From the NCBI RefSeq assembly GCF_003428625.2, contig NZ_QVQT02000007.1, positions 62,001 through 126,000 on the forward strand: a DNA stretch of 64,000 nt, written 5' to 3'. This DNA is from Paracidobacterium acidisoli (GTDB taxonomy: Bacteria; Acidobacteriota; Terriglobia; Terriglobales; Acidobacteriaceae). The position numbers and the translations under genes are program-made. Under the pieces are notes generated by a model that saw nothing but the letters and a program-made list of their open reading frames with translations, made no database searches and was not told the DNA's origin. Positions 45,916-54,678 of the stretch are shown piece after piece (position 1 is the first letter of the stretch; every line of letters begins with the position of its first letter).

Positions 45916-46734
45916 TTAGAGCTTCACACCGATCGCCACCGAAGTCGGACGCCCAGCCTCTTTGGTAAGTCTGATGTGGCCATCACATCTTGTCGTCAAC
46001 ACCCGCCTGGTCTGCCCGTTGGACCATACAATCCCTGTTGCATGCTTCGAGTAGTCATGCTCCTGAGAATCATGGACTATGCTCTTGTCGGACAACAATA
46101 CGATATGCGGCTTGCAGTAGCTAAAGACCTCTTCTGCGTATCCAGCGTTTCGTCCGTGATGGGATGCTATGAAGAAGTTGGTTTCCTTCAAGCATTGGCA
46201 GAAAGCTGGTTGCTTCATAAGCTCTAGCCAGCCTTCACGCTCCAAGTCCCCAGGAATCACGATTCCGCAGCCGTTATATTCTAGAAATGTTACGAGGCTG
46301 AGATTGTTCATGTCTGTGAACGCTGGATATTGATTGTGGAAGTAGGTAACCTTCACTCCTCCATAGTTTGGTTGCACCGTCACAGGATGTATCCAGTGCT
46401 CGTGCATATCGAGGGCACTGGCCATTGCAGTCGTAATTCCTCCATTGCTTTCCTTTTGCCTCCGAATGAAGTCGACCGGGATGCTACGGTTGCGCGCGAC
46501 TGTACTGAAACTGACGACCTTGCGAAGGGCAGGGAGAATCGCTACATGGTCCTGGTCAAAATGGCTGAGTGCAAGACCGTACATGGTCTCGATCTTACGA
46601 TCAGAAAAGTATCTGGAGGGGTAGAACTGAAGTCCATCGTCGTATCCGCAGTCAAAGAGAAGGGCTAATCCACCCGGCGTTGTGGCATACGCGCAGAATC
46701 CGTGACCGACGTTGAATAGTGTGAAGGTGAACAT
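45916..46734 (-). CDS. MBL-fold hydrolase (ComEC-like), second in operon
   Basis: This 272-residue metallo-beta-lactamase-fold protein begins MFTFTLFNVGHGFCAYA. It has the metal motif HFDQDH, then CGIVIPGDLE and ASHHGR, as in ComEC/Rec2-type soluble hydrolases. The likely activity is metal-dependent hydrolysis, perhaps of nucleic acid or a nucleotide signal; the substrate is unknown. It starts directly after the stop of the four-TM gene with no spacing and is the last gene of the operon. Confidence 0.85.
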   Translation of the reverse strand: MFTFTLFNVGHGFCAYATTPGGLALLFDCGYDDGLQFYPSRYFSDRKIETMYGLALSHFDQDHVAILPALRKVVSFSTVARNRSIPVDFIRRQKESNGGITTAMASALDMHEHWIHPVTVQPNYGGVKVTYFHNQYPAFTDMNNLSLVTFLEYNGCGIVIPGDLEREGWLELMKQPAFCQCLKETNFFIASHHGRNAGYAEEVFSYCKPHIVLLSDKSIVHDSQEHDYSKHATGIVWSNGQTRRVLTTRCDGHIRLTKEAGRPTSVAIGVKL

Positions 46735-47508
46735 TCAGGCGGTTCCTTTCCTAGCCCGCCCTTTGCTAGATGGCGAGTCACCGTTGATGGAGTCTGCAGT
46801 CTCAGCCAAGCGTTCTGCATAGGCGTCTGCGGGGATGCGAACCCAATCGGGAGTGAACCGAAATGCCCAAAGCAGAAGAATCGCAAAGACGCATATCAAG
46901 GCGCCTATGGATTCTGTGGTGATTATTTCCGAGATTGAGTGCAGGTGGTAAAGCCATACAGCGCCGCCTGCGAATGAAAGAGAACTCACAACGATGCCCA
47001 ATGGTCGGAGGCCGCAAACGTTACGGCGATAGCCGTAACTGATGTTCTCTTGGAAGACCAGCGGGTACTTCTTCGTATCGCGAGTGTGAATTCGGAGATA
47101 GGACGACCATGCGCTATACACTTGGTCAGCAATAGCCGGGTCGGCGGCTTCTTCTTCAGGAGAAGGTGCTTTCGTGCCTTTGACAAGTGTTGACAACTGC
47201 TTGTGATAGCGCGTCTTGGTTATTGCATCTATCCGAGTGTCCCGATGGCGAAAGATTGCGGCCGATGGAAGCCCTCCCCATGCCTCGAAGAATTGCTCCT
47301 CACGTTTCTTGCCGGCATCACGGGCAAGCTGAGTCAGCAAGAACGCGCCGCCACATCCCGCTAAGACCGTAGCGAACGACTCAAGCGTAGATAGTTTTGT
47401 TGAGGCCACTCCGACGATAGTGATGACGATCGGCGCAATCAGCAACAACGCTGGATAGAGGCGTGCCTTTCGCTCATAGCCGTCCGTGATTAGATTGAGC
47501 GGAGTCAT
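46735..47508 (-). CDS. Four-helix membrane protein, putative effector
   Basis: This 257-residue protein has two N-terminal membrane helices (about 17-34 and 42-61) and two C-terminal ones (about 173-195 and 203-222), separated by a cytosolic domain of 110 residues with TRYHKQLSTLVKG and YSAWSSYLRIHTRD. I recognise no family. The start overlaps the stop of the E2-E1-JAB gene (ATGA). In defence operons a membrane protein in this position is often the killing effector; here that is inference. Confidence 0.75.
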   Translation of the reverse strand: MTPLNLITDGYERKARLYPALLLIAPIVITIVGVASTKLSTLESFATVLAGCGGAFLLTQLARDAGKKREEQFFEAWGGLPSAAIFRHRDTRIDAITKTRYHKQLSTLVKGTKAPSPEEEAADPAIADQVYSAWSSYLRIHTRDTKKYPLVFQENISYGYRRNVCGLRPLGIVVSSLSFAGGAVWLYHLHSISEIITTESIGALICVFAILLLWAFRFTPDWVRIPADAYAERLAETADSINGDSPSSKGRARKGTA

Positions 47509-49772
47509 TTGGCCTCACCCAAATCCACGTTCTGTTGAGAGCTAATTGATTCGACGAACCATCTCGCTTCGAGTTCACCGACGATGGCCATGACTGGCTG
47601 GTAGCCGTCCTCGGTGGCCTTTTCAGTAATCCACTCAAACACCTTGCGATCATCGCCGCTGGGGCCGGTTCCGAAGCCGTTCGGATGCGAGTGCCACTCT
47701 CCAACATATTGGAGCATGCCGCTTGTGGCCCTTCCTGCATGTGCCACCTTGTCCAACAGCCCCTCACAGCCTCGGATAAACGAAGTTACCCGCTTCTTCG
47801 AGTCCGGCGGCGCTGGGATTGTATCTGCGATGTAGACAATACGGCTGGTCAGATCCCATGTACCTAAAAGCACACCTCCCGTTTCCGCAGGAAGACCTGT
47901 CAATCTTAGAAGCTTCAGCTTGTTCAGCAAGCCACGATCCGTTACGAGCTTCCAGTCACCGATCTGGCGCTCGATCATGTCTTCTGGCGGAATCTGCAAC
48001 GCTTGAACTGCGTCTTCTTCGTCGGCTATCCACACCCGTATGCACGCGCCGTCAGAGGAAAGAGCCTTCTTAATCGCTGCCGAGGTCAACGCAGCGTGAA
48101 GAGCTACCCGATGAGCAGGCAACGTGTTGGAGACATCACGACAAGAGGTTCCGTAGCGAATGGACCTAGGAACAACTGCGAAGTGATTGCCCAACTCTGT
48201 GCGGGACAGGATTGCCCGGTAATACTGCATCTCCAAGGAGTCGAGTCTGGTGAGCCGCTGAGCGTCTTCGCACAGGAGGATCGAAGAAGAACCCGACGGG
48301 TTCATGAATACCGACGCGCGACGACCCTGCGCAAACGTCTCCAGGGCCAGCTTTCGGGCTACCGGCACCGACGCCGAGAAGTCGAGGATAGCGTCGGCCG
48401 CCTCAAGAACACGACGAATATCATCTTCCTTCTCTCCAGCATTCAGCACATCTGCAAAGACAACTCCTTCGACGATTGGCTCGGCAATAATCATGTCAAG
48501 GTGCATTTTCATCGCGTCTACTTTAGACATGCCGACCAGGGAATGGACCAATGCATGTCGAGCAAAATTGTGAGGTAGCAGGACGTCACTATCGACCAAG
48601 GACCACTTGCCATAGCCGCTGCGCGCGAGTAGATTGGCGATCTGCGAGCCTAGCGCCCCCATTCCCACAGCAGAGATTCTTCTGAGATCGACGGCAGAAC
48701 CATTAATCGATGCGGCTCGCTGCCGGTCCAACGCGAACGTGGGGTTGAGGGGAACGAGGGTGATATGGTCCAGCCTCTCGTGGTCGATGGTTCCACCGAT
48801 CACATGCCCTGGCACTCCGTTGTTCAGTTGCCAAATACCCAATATCTCGCCGATTTCCCCAACAGTCGGGTTCGTCACAAACACTCGCGTCTCTAATGCC
48901 TCGACAGTATGTCCCACTTCTCGTGCCTTCGGGAAAAAGACGATCAAAGCCAAGTGGCACGCTAAGAGCCAACTCTCTCTCGGCCAGTTGCTTAACTGAT
49001 CCCTGAGAGATGTCACCAAGTCGCCTCTTGCCGCTATCGAAGCAGACTGGAGATCGGAAAGAGTCTGCGGAGTCCAGTTCATGACACCGTGTAGGACGGG
49101 TGGACAGAAGTAGGTAGCGGCCACAAATGCGGCTCCTTGCCCCTGAACGCCCCCGGCGAGATAGCGTGCGATATAAATCTCCCCCCACGGTTTCCTGTCG
49201 ACGCGCGCGATGAGCAGTTGTGTCGGTCCCAGCGCTGTTTTCGCATAGATATCGGCAGGCAACACAATCGTGTCGCGCGTGCCTAGAAACAGTGGTTCGA
49301 GCGGCTGATCGTCTTTGTGTAAGGCTCCCTGCGCTGTTTCACTCAACCAGGTGCGAATGCGCTCTACGATGCTGACTGCTGTCCAACGAAGCTGGCCCTC
49401 AGAGTACGCTTCCTCATAGAGGCAGAGGCTGCGTGGAAACTCAACTGGCCGCAGATACAGGTGTGGCACGACGGGGAAGTTTTGACGCAATGCCAGCACT
49501 TCAGGCCAAGCGTCATTCTTCGGTGGGAACGACACACTGATGCGTTCCGTTGGATGGATGTCGAACTTTGTGATCTGGCTCAGTTCAACATCTACATCAA
49601 AAACAATCGTCTCGATTCGATCTGCTCCCTCAACAGCTACCCTCGCCTCAACAAAACGAGCATACGGATTAATTTGGCGCACCAAATGGCGCGCCAGACC
49701 CTGTGCGTGCGCACCCACGAGCGTATCCACAGCCACGCTCTCGCCGGGAGCTGCAAAAAGAGCGTCAGTCAC
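47505..49772 (-). CDS. E2-E1-JAB ubiquitin-like conjugation fusion protein
   Basis: This 755-residue protein carries three modules. First is an E2-like domain with probable active Cys117 in FPRSLCLYE, followed by WTAVSIVERIRTWL. Next is a ThiF/E1 adenylation domain with VGMGALGSQIANLLARSG (369-386), SLVDSDVLLPHNFARH and probable catalytic Cys544 in GTSCRD. Last is a JAB/MPN peptidase with Glu630 (AETGGVLLG), EWHSHP (His694, His696) and SGDD (705-708). It could activate, transfer and remove a ubiquitin-like modifier. No modifier gene is recognised nearby, and the target is unknown. The GTG at 49772 overlaps the end of the first MBL gene by 8 bp. Confidence 0.88.
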   Translation of the reverse strand: MTDALFAAPGESVAVDTLVGAHAQGLARHLVRQINPYARFVEARVAVEGADRIETIVFDVDVELSQITKFDIHPTERISVSFPPKNDAWPEVLALRQNFPVVPHLYLRPVEFPRSLCLYEEAYSEGQLRWTAVSIVERIRTWLSETAQGALHKDDQPLEPLFLGTRDTIVLPADIYAKTALGPTQLLIARVDRKPWGEIYIARYLAGGVQGQGAAFVAATYFCPPVLHGVMNWTPQTLSDLQSASIAARGDLVTSLRDQLSNWPRESWLLACHLALIVFFPKAREVGHTVEALETRVFVTNPTVGEIGEILGIWQLNNGVPGHVIGGTIDHERLDHITLVPLNPTFALDRQRAASINGSAVDLRRISAVGMGALGSQIANLLARSGYGKWSLVDSDVLLPHNFARHALVHSLVGMSKVDAMKMHLDMIIAEPIVEGVVFADVLNAGEKEDDIRRVLEAADAILDFSASVPVARKLALETFAQGRRASVFMNPSGSSSILLCEDAQRLTRLDSLEMQYYRAILSRTELGNHFAVVPRSIRYGTSCRDVSNTLPAHRVALHAALTSAAIKKALSSDGACIRVWIADEEDAVQALQIPPEDMIERQIGDWKLVTDRGLLNKLKLLRLTGLPAETGGVLLGTWDLTSRIVYIADTIPAPPDSKKRVTSFIRGCEGLLDKVAHAGRATSGMLQYVGEWHSHPNGFGTGPSGDDRKVFEWITEKATEDGYQPVMAIVGELEARWFVESISSQQNVDLGEAK

Positions 49773-50907
49773 CGTTGCCAGCCCTCGGCGCGGGCTGGCT
49801 TACAGCTGATACCAAGCCAGCCGAGTAGCTCTTCTTCTGCTTCGCCTTTGATCCAGTAATTTCGATAACGAGTGTCTCCGGAGACGATGCTTTTGGATTC
49901 TCCATCGTCACAATGTATGTACCGCCCTGGGCGTCTGCCTGCTCGCGGTAATAATTTGCCGCCTGCCTATGCGGAGGCTGGGGGTCATCATCATTGGTCG
50001 GTATTGGTTTGCTTGTCGAAATCAACGTGGCGCGCCACAGGAGCTTTTTCTCGTAGAAGTACGCGATATCCTCCGTGGGCTTCGTCTTCGTCGTGCCCTT
50101 GTCGGGGCCGAGCGAAAGATAGCTGGAGTGGTGAGGGATCTTAACAATATCCGACTCCAGACGTTCCTCCCGGTTCTTCGAGCGCGTAATGCGAACGATC
50201 TCGCTGAGCGGTTCCTGCCGGATGTCCGCGCCGAAGAACACCCTGGTCTTGGTGCCGTCGGCGGAGAAGGTTGCATGAAGGACGAGGCACCCGTCGTTGC
50301 GCTCAACGTAGCTGCCGTCATCGGTGCGGCAGGCAAACGGCGAATGTACAAAGAATTCGACTCCCTGAATCTCGGCCAGCCAGCCAGGAACGAGTTGACC
50401 GGCATCTGTGATGAGGGAACGGCGGTCAGCGACCGACAGGCCTTCGCCTTCGAGCCAATTCTTGAGTTCTTCCGGGCGCGAAAAGACGCGGATTCCGGTG
50501 CCCTCCTTAAGTCGGTAGCGAGCTTCCTGGCGGATGATCCGATCTTCTTCCGTGCAACCTTCTTCTGTGATCACCGCCGCCGGCACCCACATCTCGTCCA
50601 TCTTGATGCGGCTTTTTCCGTCGACTTGGCCTTGGTATTTCTGCGCATGCCGCAGGTAGAAGAAGTTCGAGGTCCCGCGAATGTGGTCATCATCAAGATG
50701 GGTGAACATGACCACCTTGTAAGAGTCACGCTTGCAGGAATCGAGGTCTTTCCGCAGCTCGGACGGGAGATCGATGCGCAGGTCATCTTTGCAGGCCGGG
50801 TCCCGCATCGCGGCATAGTCAATAAGGATCTGATCGCCGTTGTCGAGATCGATCCGGCAGCAATCTGCATTACCCAAGGGGAAAAAGCTCAATCGATGCG
50901 TGGCCAT
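49765..50907 (-). CDS. MBL-fold hydrolase (ComEC-like), first in operon
   Basis: This 380-residue MBL-fold protein (MATHRLSFFPLGNADCCRIDL) has the metal motif THLDDDH, then RVFFGADIRQEP and KIPHHSS. The ATG at 50907 is chosen because GGAG lies just upstream (GGAGCAGTA); a longer frame from 51054 would cross the promoter. It opens the four-gene operon. It is larger than the second MBL protein and diverged from it, so the two are probably not a recent duplication. Confidence 0.85.
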   Translation of the reverse strand: MATHRLSFFPLGNADCCRIDLDNGDQILIDYAAMRDPACKDDLRIDLPSELRKDLDSCKRDSYKVVMFTHLDDDHIRGTSNFFYLRHAQKYQGQVDGKSRIKMDEMWVPAAVITEEGCTEEDRIIRQEARYRLKEGTGIRVFSRPEELKNWLEGEGLSVADRRSLITDAGQLVPGWLAEIQGVEFFVHSPFACRTDDGSYVERNDGCLVLHATFSADGTKTRVFFGADIRQEPLSEIVRITRSKNREERLESDIVKIPHHSSYLSLGPDKGTTKTKPTEDIAYFYEKKLLWRATLISTSKPIPTNDDDPQPPHRQAANYYREQADAQGGTYIVTMENPKASSPETLVIEITGSKAKQKKSYSAGLVSAVSQPAPRAGNGD

Positions 50908-51005
50908 TACTGCTCCATGAAGTGAATTTGAGTCAGAAAGCGGGGCCCAATTGTCACAGATCGAATCCTCTTGCAAATCCCCCGAAGGCGTTTTACAGTT
51001 GGGTA

Positions 51006-51051
51006 TATCCGACTGGTTGTAATTATCCGACGAAGAGTCAGTCTGGGTCAA
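51006..51051 (-). promoter_or_regulatory. Promoter of the E2-E1-JAB operon with operator repeats
   Basis: On the minus strand TTGACC (51046-51051) and GATAAT (51022-51027) are separated by 18 bp. Direct repeats TATCCGAC at 51024-51031 (over the -10 box) and 51006-51013 (at about the start point) are 18 bp apart, fitting repression by the XRE protein encoded divergently. Confidence 0.6.
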
Positions 51052-51078
51052 CACTTTTTTACGACGGGTTGCTAAATA

Positions 51079-51516
51079 GTGGAAAAATCAGCCATCGACC
51101 TCAAACGGCTCGGCGAAAACGTCCGATTTCGGCGTCAAGGCAAGGGTTGGACTTTGAATGATCTGGCGGAGAAAAGCGGGATAAGCAAGGCATACATCTC
51201 GGACTTGGAGAACGGCGCCGCTGGCAAGCCAAACATTCAATATGTGTTCGCTATTGCCAATGCGCTGGGTGTGACGCTGGACGAACTTTTGGACAACGCA
51301 GCGCCGAGGCAGGTCGATTCTTCACGGAAGAAACGACCTACAGAAGATCTCCCACCGGGGCTGAAAGAGTTGCAGATGGAGATGAACCTCTCCGACTCGG
51401 AAGTAGAAATGTTAGCTCAGGTGAATTTTAGGGGAAACAGACCCAAAGACATGGAAGGATGGCGATTCTTGCTCGAAGCGATCAAGATGCTGAGTCAACG
51501 AACCGCACAACGATAG
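51079..51516 (+). CDS. XRE-family repressor
   Basis: This 145-residue protein has an N-terminal Cro/C1 helix-turn-helix (LGENVRFRRQGKGWTLNDLAEKSGISKAYISDLENG, about 10-45) and a helical C-terminal part. The GTG at 51079 is the likely start. It is divergent from the E2-E1-JAB operon and followed after 4 bp by the ImmA/IrrE gene. This is the common pairing in which the peptidase cuts the repressor to switch on mobile or defence genes. Confidence 0.88.
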   Translation: MEKSAIDLKRLGENVRFRRQGKGWTLNDLAEKSGISKAYISDLENGAAGKPNIQYVFAIANALGVTLDELLDNAAPRQVDSSRKKRPTEDLPPGLKELQMEMNLSDSEVEMLAQVNFRGNRPKDMEGWRFLLEAIKMLSQRTAQR

Positions 51517-51520
51517 CACG

Positions 51521-52495
51521 ATGGAAACAATACGGGTCGGCGGCAGGAGGTATTCAGATCCCGATGTTCTCTCCCTCATCAAGGCGACCGGCAGCCTAGT
51601 TGACCCGCGGTCCTCTGTGCTTACGCAAGCTCGCAAGCGTCTCCAAACGCTCAACAAATTTCATGACATACCAAAAGACCCGATAGAACGGCTGACCATC
51701 CTCGCTTCTATTTGCGGGATTGCCGAAGTCGTTCCGATGAATATTGAACAGCGGAAGGGCGATAAGAGAGACGCTCTCCTTGTGCCTAACGTATCGGGTG
51801 GGCGTTCGATTATCTACAACCCTACTGCCCCCCGGGCCCGCGTGGCATTTTCTATTGCCCACGAGATCATCCATACTTTTTTCCCAAATAGCATCAACGG
51901 TGCGCGCTTCCGCAACATCTGTGCCAGCGAATCCAGGGAAGCAAACGAGCTGGAGAGGCTTTGCGATCTGGGAGCCTCCGAGTTGTTGATGCCGCTTAGC
52001 GATTTTCAGAGGGCGGCAGCCACGACCGGCTACACCCTCTCTGCGGTTTCGACGCTGATGGAAATTTTCGGTAGTTCGTTCGAGGCGACAGCTTTCCGCC
52101 TTGCCTCTGCCCACCCCGGTATCGCGGCCGCAGGTCTGCTCCGTTATCGCCTTCGTCTCGAAGAGCAGCGTCGCAAGAAGGCTATATCCCAAACACTCCT
52201 TTTTTCATCGTCTGCAACCAGCAGAGGCGGAGAAGAAGCGGAACCGAAGTATCGGCGGCAGTCGCTCCATTTGTCGGAAGCATGCAGCGATGCCCATACG
52301 ATTCGCTGGAATAAGTCATTTCCTGTGGAATCTATAGTTAATAGCGCGGCTACCAGCGGCGATGTTCAGGTTGGATTTGAAGGCTTACCGAACCAAGTGA
52401 CAAAGAAAGGCCGTCTTGAGGCAGTAAGGGCTCCCTATCAGCGAGATGAGGCAGACCCTGTGTTCGGAGATGTGCTGTTTTTCTGGTCCGCGTAA
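51521..52495 (+). CDS. ImmA/IrrE-type metallopeptidase
   Basis: This 324-residue protein has a zinc-peptidase HEIIH motif (FSIAHEIIHTFFP, about residues 112-125), the downstream ERLCDLGASELLMP helix with the third ligand region, and a C-terminal extension of unknown function. It would cleave the adjacent XRE repressor in response to a signal. It is the rightmost protein gene of the island, 106 bp before the tRNA 3' end. Confidence 0.88.
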   Translation: METIRVGGRRYSDPDVLSLIKATGSLVDPRSSVLTQARKRLQTLNKFHDIPKDPIERLTILASICGIAEVVPMNIEQRKGDKRDALLVPNVSGGRSIIYNPTAPRARVAFSIAHEIIHTFFPNSINGARFRNICASESREANELERLCDLGASELLMPLSDFQRAAATTGYTLSAVSTLMEIFGSSFEATAFRLASAHPGIAAAGLLRYRLRLEEQRRKKAISQTLLFSSSATSRGGEEAEPKYRRQSLHLSEACSDAHTIRWNKSFPVESIVNSAATSGDVQVGFEGLPNQVTKKGRLEAVRAPYQRDEADPVFGDVLFFWSA

Positions 52496-52601
52496 AAGAT
52501 GGCAGTTACCCACCTCTAATGGGGATAAGCAGCCTGGCGGTGCTATTCAGGCCACACCTTCAACAAGCGGCCTTCTGAAAGGGATCGATAGCAAATTCGG
52601 A

Positions 52602-52678
<77 letters not shown>

Positions 52679-52683
52679 TTGCT

Positions 52684-52712
52684 ATAGTAGCAAGGCCTGC
52701 GGGGTGGGTCAA
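52684..52712 (-). promoter_or_regulatory. Sigma-70 promoter of tRNA-fMet
   Basis: On the minus strand TTGACC (52707-52712) and TACTAT (52684-52689) are 17 bp apart, with transcription starting just before the tRNA 5' end at 52678. Confidence 0.8.
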
Positions 52713-52756
52713 ACCACTTTGTAACACTGCTGCAATCAGCGAAATCCGCTATAACC

Positions 52757-52794
52757 CCAGCGACCTTTGGGTTATGAGCCCAACGAGCGGGCTG
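52757..52794 (-). pseudogene. Partial tRNA-fMet copy
   Basis: The anticodon-arm region of tRNA-fMet is repeated exactly over 31 bp (52757-52787). After a 4-base deletion the copy continues with CGGGCTG. Both acceptor halves are missing, so it cannot be a functional tRNA. It lies 78 bp beyond the 5' end of the intact gene, in the same orientation. Confidence 0.8.
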
Positions 52795-52938
52795 TGAGTC
52801 CGGCGAGCGATGCGGCCCGCCGGACTGGATTTCTGCCTTTACGAAAAGACAGGATTTCTTCTTCTCGCGAAAAGAGCCGTTCTTCCTTTCTCGAAAATTT
52901 TCTGAAAAAGGATTATCTGTCTTTCAAGAAAACGTGGA

Positions 52939-54537
52939 TCACTTTGCCGGTGTCAGCCGAAATGCGTAGGCATACATGCCGACGTGCTGCTGAGGAAACT
53001 GCAGGTGCAGCCCATCTGCATCCTGGCTCCAGCGAATCTTCGCCGTCGAGCCCAGCATGGCCACCTCTCCCACGCGGAATCCGCCTGTGCTCACGGCGTG
53101 TACCGTCAGCTTTCCATCTGTCGGCCAGCCCAGCGCAATCGCGTAGAGATCGCCGCTTTTTGTCGTGAAACGAATATCCTGCGGCTGGTATGGGCTTGTC
53201 GCCGTATCGTGGAACGATCCGGCCACCGTCTTTGTCGGTCCCTCACCGTACATGGTCCATGGACGCGTCCCGTAGATGGCGTCTCCGTTGATCTTCAGCC
53301 ATGCGCCCATGTGTTGCAGAATCGAGACGGCCTCGTCGGGAATCGTTCCGTCAGATTTTGGCCCGATATTCAGCAGAAGATTTCCGTTCTTGCTCACGAT
53401 GTCGATCAGCTGCCAGACCAGCGACTCCGGCGACTTATAGGTATCGCCCTTCACATAGCCCCAGCTTTTGTCGCTGACCGACGTATCCGTCTGCCAGTGC
53501 AGCGGATCAACATGATCGAGGCCACCGCGCTCGATATCCAGCACCACCGTGCCTTCAGGCGTCGCACCATTCTTCAGAAAGAGCACCGGCTGTTGTCCGC
53601 GTTTTGCTGCTTCGTTGTAGTAGAAGGCCATAAAGCGCCTCAGATACGGCTGAAACTCCGGCTGCTCGACCCACCAGTCGAAATACATCAGCTCCGGATG
53701 CAGCTTTTCCACCAGCTCACCGGAGCGTGCCAGCCAGTCGTTCAGATAGGCCGCATCGGGGTGCAGCACGCCTTTGGTTCCTGGTTCTTTGCCCTGCGGC
53801 GCCACATGCGCGGGTCCATACAGCGATGCATTCTTCGGGTCCTGCACATCGGAGGGAAATGCCCGCCCGCTATCCATAAACCAGTAGTGCTCCGCCCGGT
53901 GCGATGAGGCTCCAAAGTGCAGCCCATCTGCACGAACCGCATCCGCCAGCTCGCCCACCAGGTCCCGCTTCGGTCCCATCGCTGCCGCGTTCCAGTCGCT
54001 CAGCTTTGAGGCATACATCTGGAATCCATCGTGGTGCTCCGCAACCGGAATCACATACTTCGCGCCGGACTCCTTAAACAGCGCCGCCCATGCCTGCGGA
54101 TCGAAGTGTTCGGCATGGAACATAGGGATGAAATCCTTGTAACCGAACTTCGTCTCCGGCCCATACGTCGCAATCTGATGTTTGAATTCCGGCGAGCCCT
54201 GGATATACATTTTGCGCGGATACCATTCGTCCCCAAACGCCGGCACCGAATACACGCCCCAGTGGATGAAAATCCCGAACTTGGCATCTTGATACCAGTC
54301 AGGCACTTTGTACTTCTTCAGCGAGTCCCAGTTCAGTAGAAACGGCCCTTCTTCCGCCTGCCTGTCCACCGAGTTCAGAATCGCCGCGCGCGTATGGTCG
54401 TACTTCGCAACGGATTTCTGCCACACCAGATCATCCGCATTCGGGGTTTGTGCAACCGTTATCATTGCAGGCGCTAAAAAAAGGCCCGCGGAGATCAGGA
54501 TCGTGCAGCGCCGGGTCCATCCATTCCACAGAGGCAT
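52939..54537 (-). CDS. Secreted alpha-L-fucosidase (GH29-like)
   Basis: This 532-residue enzyme has a signal peptide (LISAGLFLAPAMITVAQ). The mature part shows GH29 blocks: WYQDAKFGIFIHWGVYSVPAFGDEWYPRKMY, YVIPVAEHHDGFQMYASKLSDWN and LMYFDWWVEQP, where the Asp is the likely nucleophile, plus NGNLLLNIGPKSDGTIP. It removes terminal fucose from glycans outside the cytoplasm. The ATG at 54537 is preferred; AAGGAG lies 13 nt upstream, a somewhat long distance. A much longer open frame on this strand runs beneath ffh and is not coding. Confidence 0.94.
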   Translation of the reverse strand: MPLWNGWTRRCTILISAGLFLAPAMITVAQTPNADDLVWQKSVAKYDHTRAAILNSVDRQAEEGPFLLNWDSLKKYKVPDWYQDAKFGIFIHWGVYSVPAFGDEWYPRKMYIQGSPEFKHQIATYGPETKFGYKDFIPMFHAEHFDPQAWAALFKESGAKYVIPVAEHHDGFQMYASKLSDWNAAAMGPKRDLVGELADAVRADGLHFGASSHRAEHYWFMDSGRAFPSDVQDPKNASLYGPAHVAPQGKEPGTKGVLHPDAAYLNDWLARSGELVEKLHPELMYFDWWVEQPEFQPYLRRFMAFYYNEAAKRGQQPVLFLKNGATPEGTVVLDIERGGLDHVDPLHWQTDTSVSDKSWGYVKGDTYKSPESLVWQLIDIVSKNGNLLLNIGPKSDGTIPDEAVSILQHMGAWLKINGDAIYGTRPWTMYGEGPTKTVAGSFHDTATSPYQPQDIRFTTKSGDLYAIALGWPTDGKLTVHAVSTGGFRVGEVAMLGSTAKIRWSQDADGLHLQFPQQHVGMYAYAFRLTPAK

Positions 54538-54678
54538 TGGTTCTGGCCACTCCTTCAAGGGGGAATTTTTCAGAAGGGACAGCTTATACCCCGGCGGGCG
54601 TCTTCGCCCACCGCAGCTTTCGTTTTCCTGCCGGGAGCCTCCCCGTTCGCTCCGCTGATAAACTGACAGGGCCACCTT

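Larger units (their letters stand above)
10143..52601. mobile_element. Probable tRNA-fMet-integrated genomic island (about 42.5 kb)
   Basis: The intact initiator tRNA gene (52602-52678, minus strand) has its 3' end pointing into this interval. Displaced copies of that 3' end occur in the same orientation at the far left (10143 and 10237), the arrangement left by integration into a tRNA 3' end. Inside are a serine recombinase, a VirB/Trb conjugation apparatus, VirD4, ssb genes, orphan methyltransferases, a toxin-antitoxin pair and defence-like genes. The boundaries are inferred from a 13-bp identity. The right part (34.6-52.6 kb) could instead be older chromosomal or accessory DNA, in which case the conjugative element ends near 34.6 kb. 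Confidence 0.6.

Noticed and set aside
45916-50907. Calling the E2-E1-JAB operon a type II CBASS
   Set aside because: No CD-NTase gene is present in or next to the operon, and the JAB is fused to the E2-E1 chain instead of being separate.
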